Source: Treponema sp. (GTDB lineage Bacteria > Spirochaetota > Spirochaetia > Treponematales > Breznakiellaceae). From it: a DNA stretch of 5,628 nt. The notes below the pieces were generated by a model, which saw only the letters and a list, made by a program, of their open reading frames with translations, was not told the DNA's origin and did not search any database. Within the stretch, counting starts at the first letter, position 1. Every line of letters starts with the position of its first letter. Of the stretch, positions 5,608-5,628 are shown one piece after another. Location of the stretch: positions 1 through 5,628 of the forward strand of contig JAISRD010000235.1 in NCBI GenBank assembly GCA_031273835.1, read 5' to 3'. The position numbers and the translations under genes were made by a program.

Positions 5608-5628
5608 TTTCCCCTATTCGTCGGAATC

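Noticed and set aside
5612..5628. Promoter of the operon at the right edge.
   Set aside because: Only 21 bases precede the lipoprotein start, enough for the ribosome-binding site but not for a promoter.

Overview
The window is a compact, high-GC bacterial segment. Five genes lie head to tail on the minus strand, followed by a gene-poor region of about 350 bases at the left end. In transcription order (right to left) they are a probable lipoprotein with an HExxH metallopeptidase-like motif, hisG, a PTS EIIC-like membrane protein with an extra N-terminal domain, hisB and hisH. Gaps between genes are -8 to +22 bases, so this looks like one operon. Three genes encode recognisable histidine biosynthesis enzymes with their main active-site residues in place: ATP phosphoribosyltransferase (first step), the glutaminase subunit of imidazole glycerol phosphate synthase (middle step) and imidazole glycerol phosphate dehydratase (next step). 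HisF, HisA, HisI/E, HisC and HisD are not in the window.

The organism cannot be fixed from the sequence. A single-chain long-form HisG with a C-terminal regulatory domain, a monofunctional HisB, a lipoprotein signal, a PTS-type permease without adjacent PTS partners, and GC-rich wobble positions would fit a free-living or gut spirochaete, for example a high-GC Treponema relative. This is an inference with low confidence.

Region by region: 1-352 has no convincing gene. It holds a 12-bp perfect inverted repeat with a nested small hairpin, two shorter GC-rich hairpins, and a weak terminator-like hairpin just after hisH. 353-1658 holds hisH and hisB, which overlap. 1668-3257 holds the EIIC-like protein. 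3280-4134 holds hisG. 4150-5607 holds the lipoprotein. The last 21 bases contain only the ribosome-binding region of the lipoprotein gene, so the operon promoter is outside the window.

The points most worth following are the two non-histidine genes embedded in a his operon (a two-domain EIIC-like permease and an HExxH lipoprotein), substitutions in normally conserved positions of HisH and HisB, a three-codon mini-ORF with the only good Shine-Dalgarno in front of hisG, and the palindromic structure downstream of hisH, whose left arm can also pair with an upstream segment. I found no clearly new defence, mobile or RNA system.
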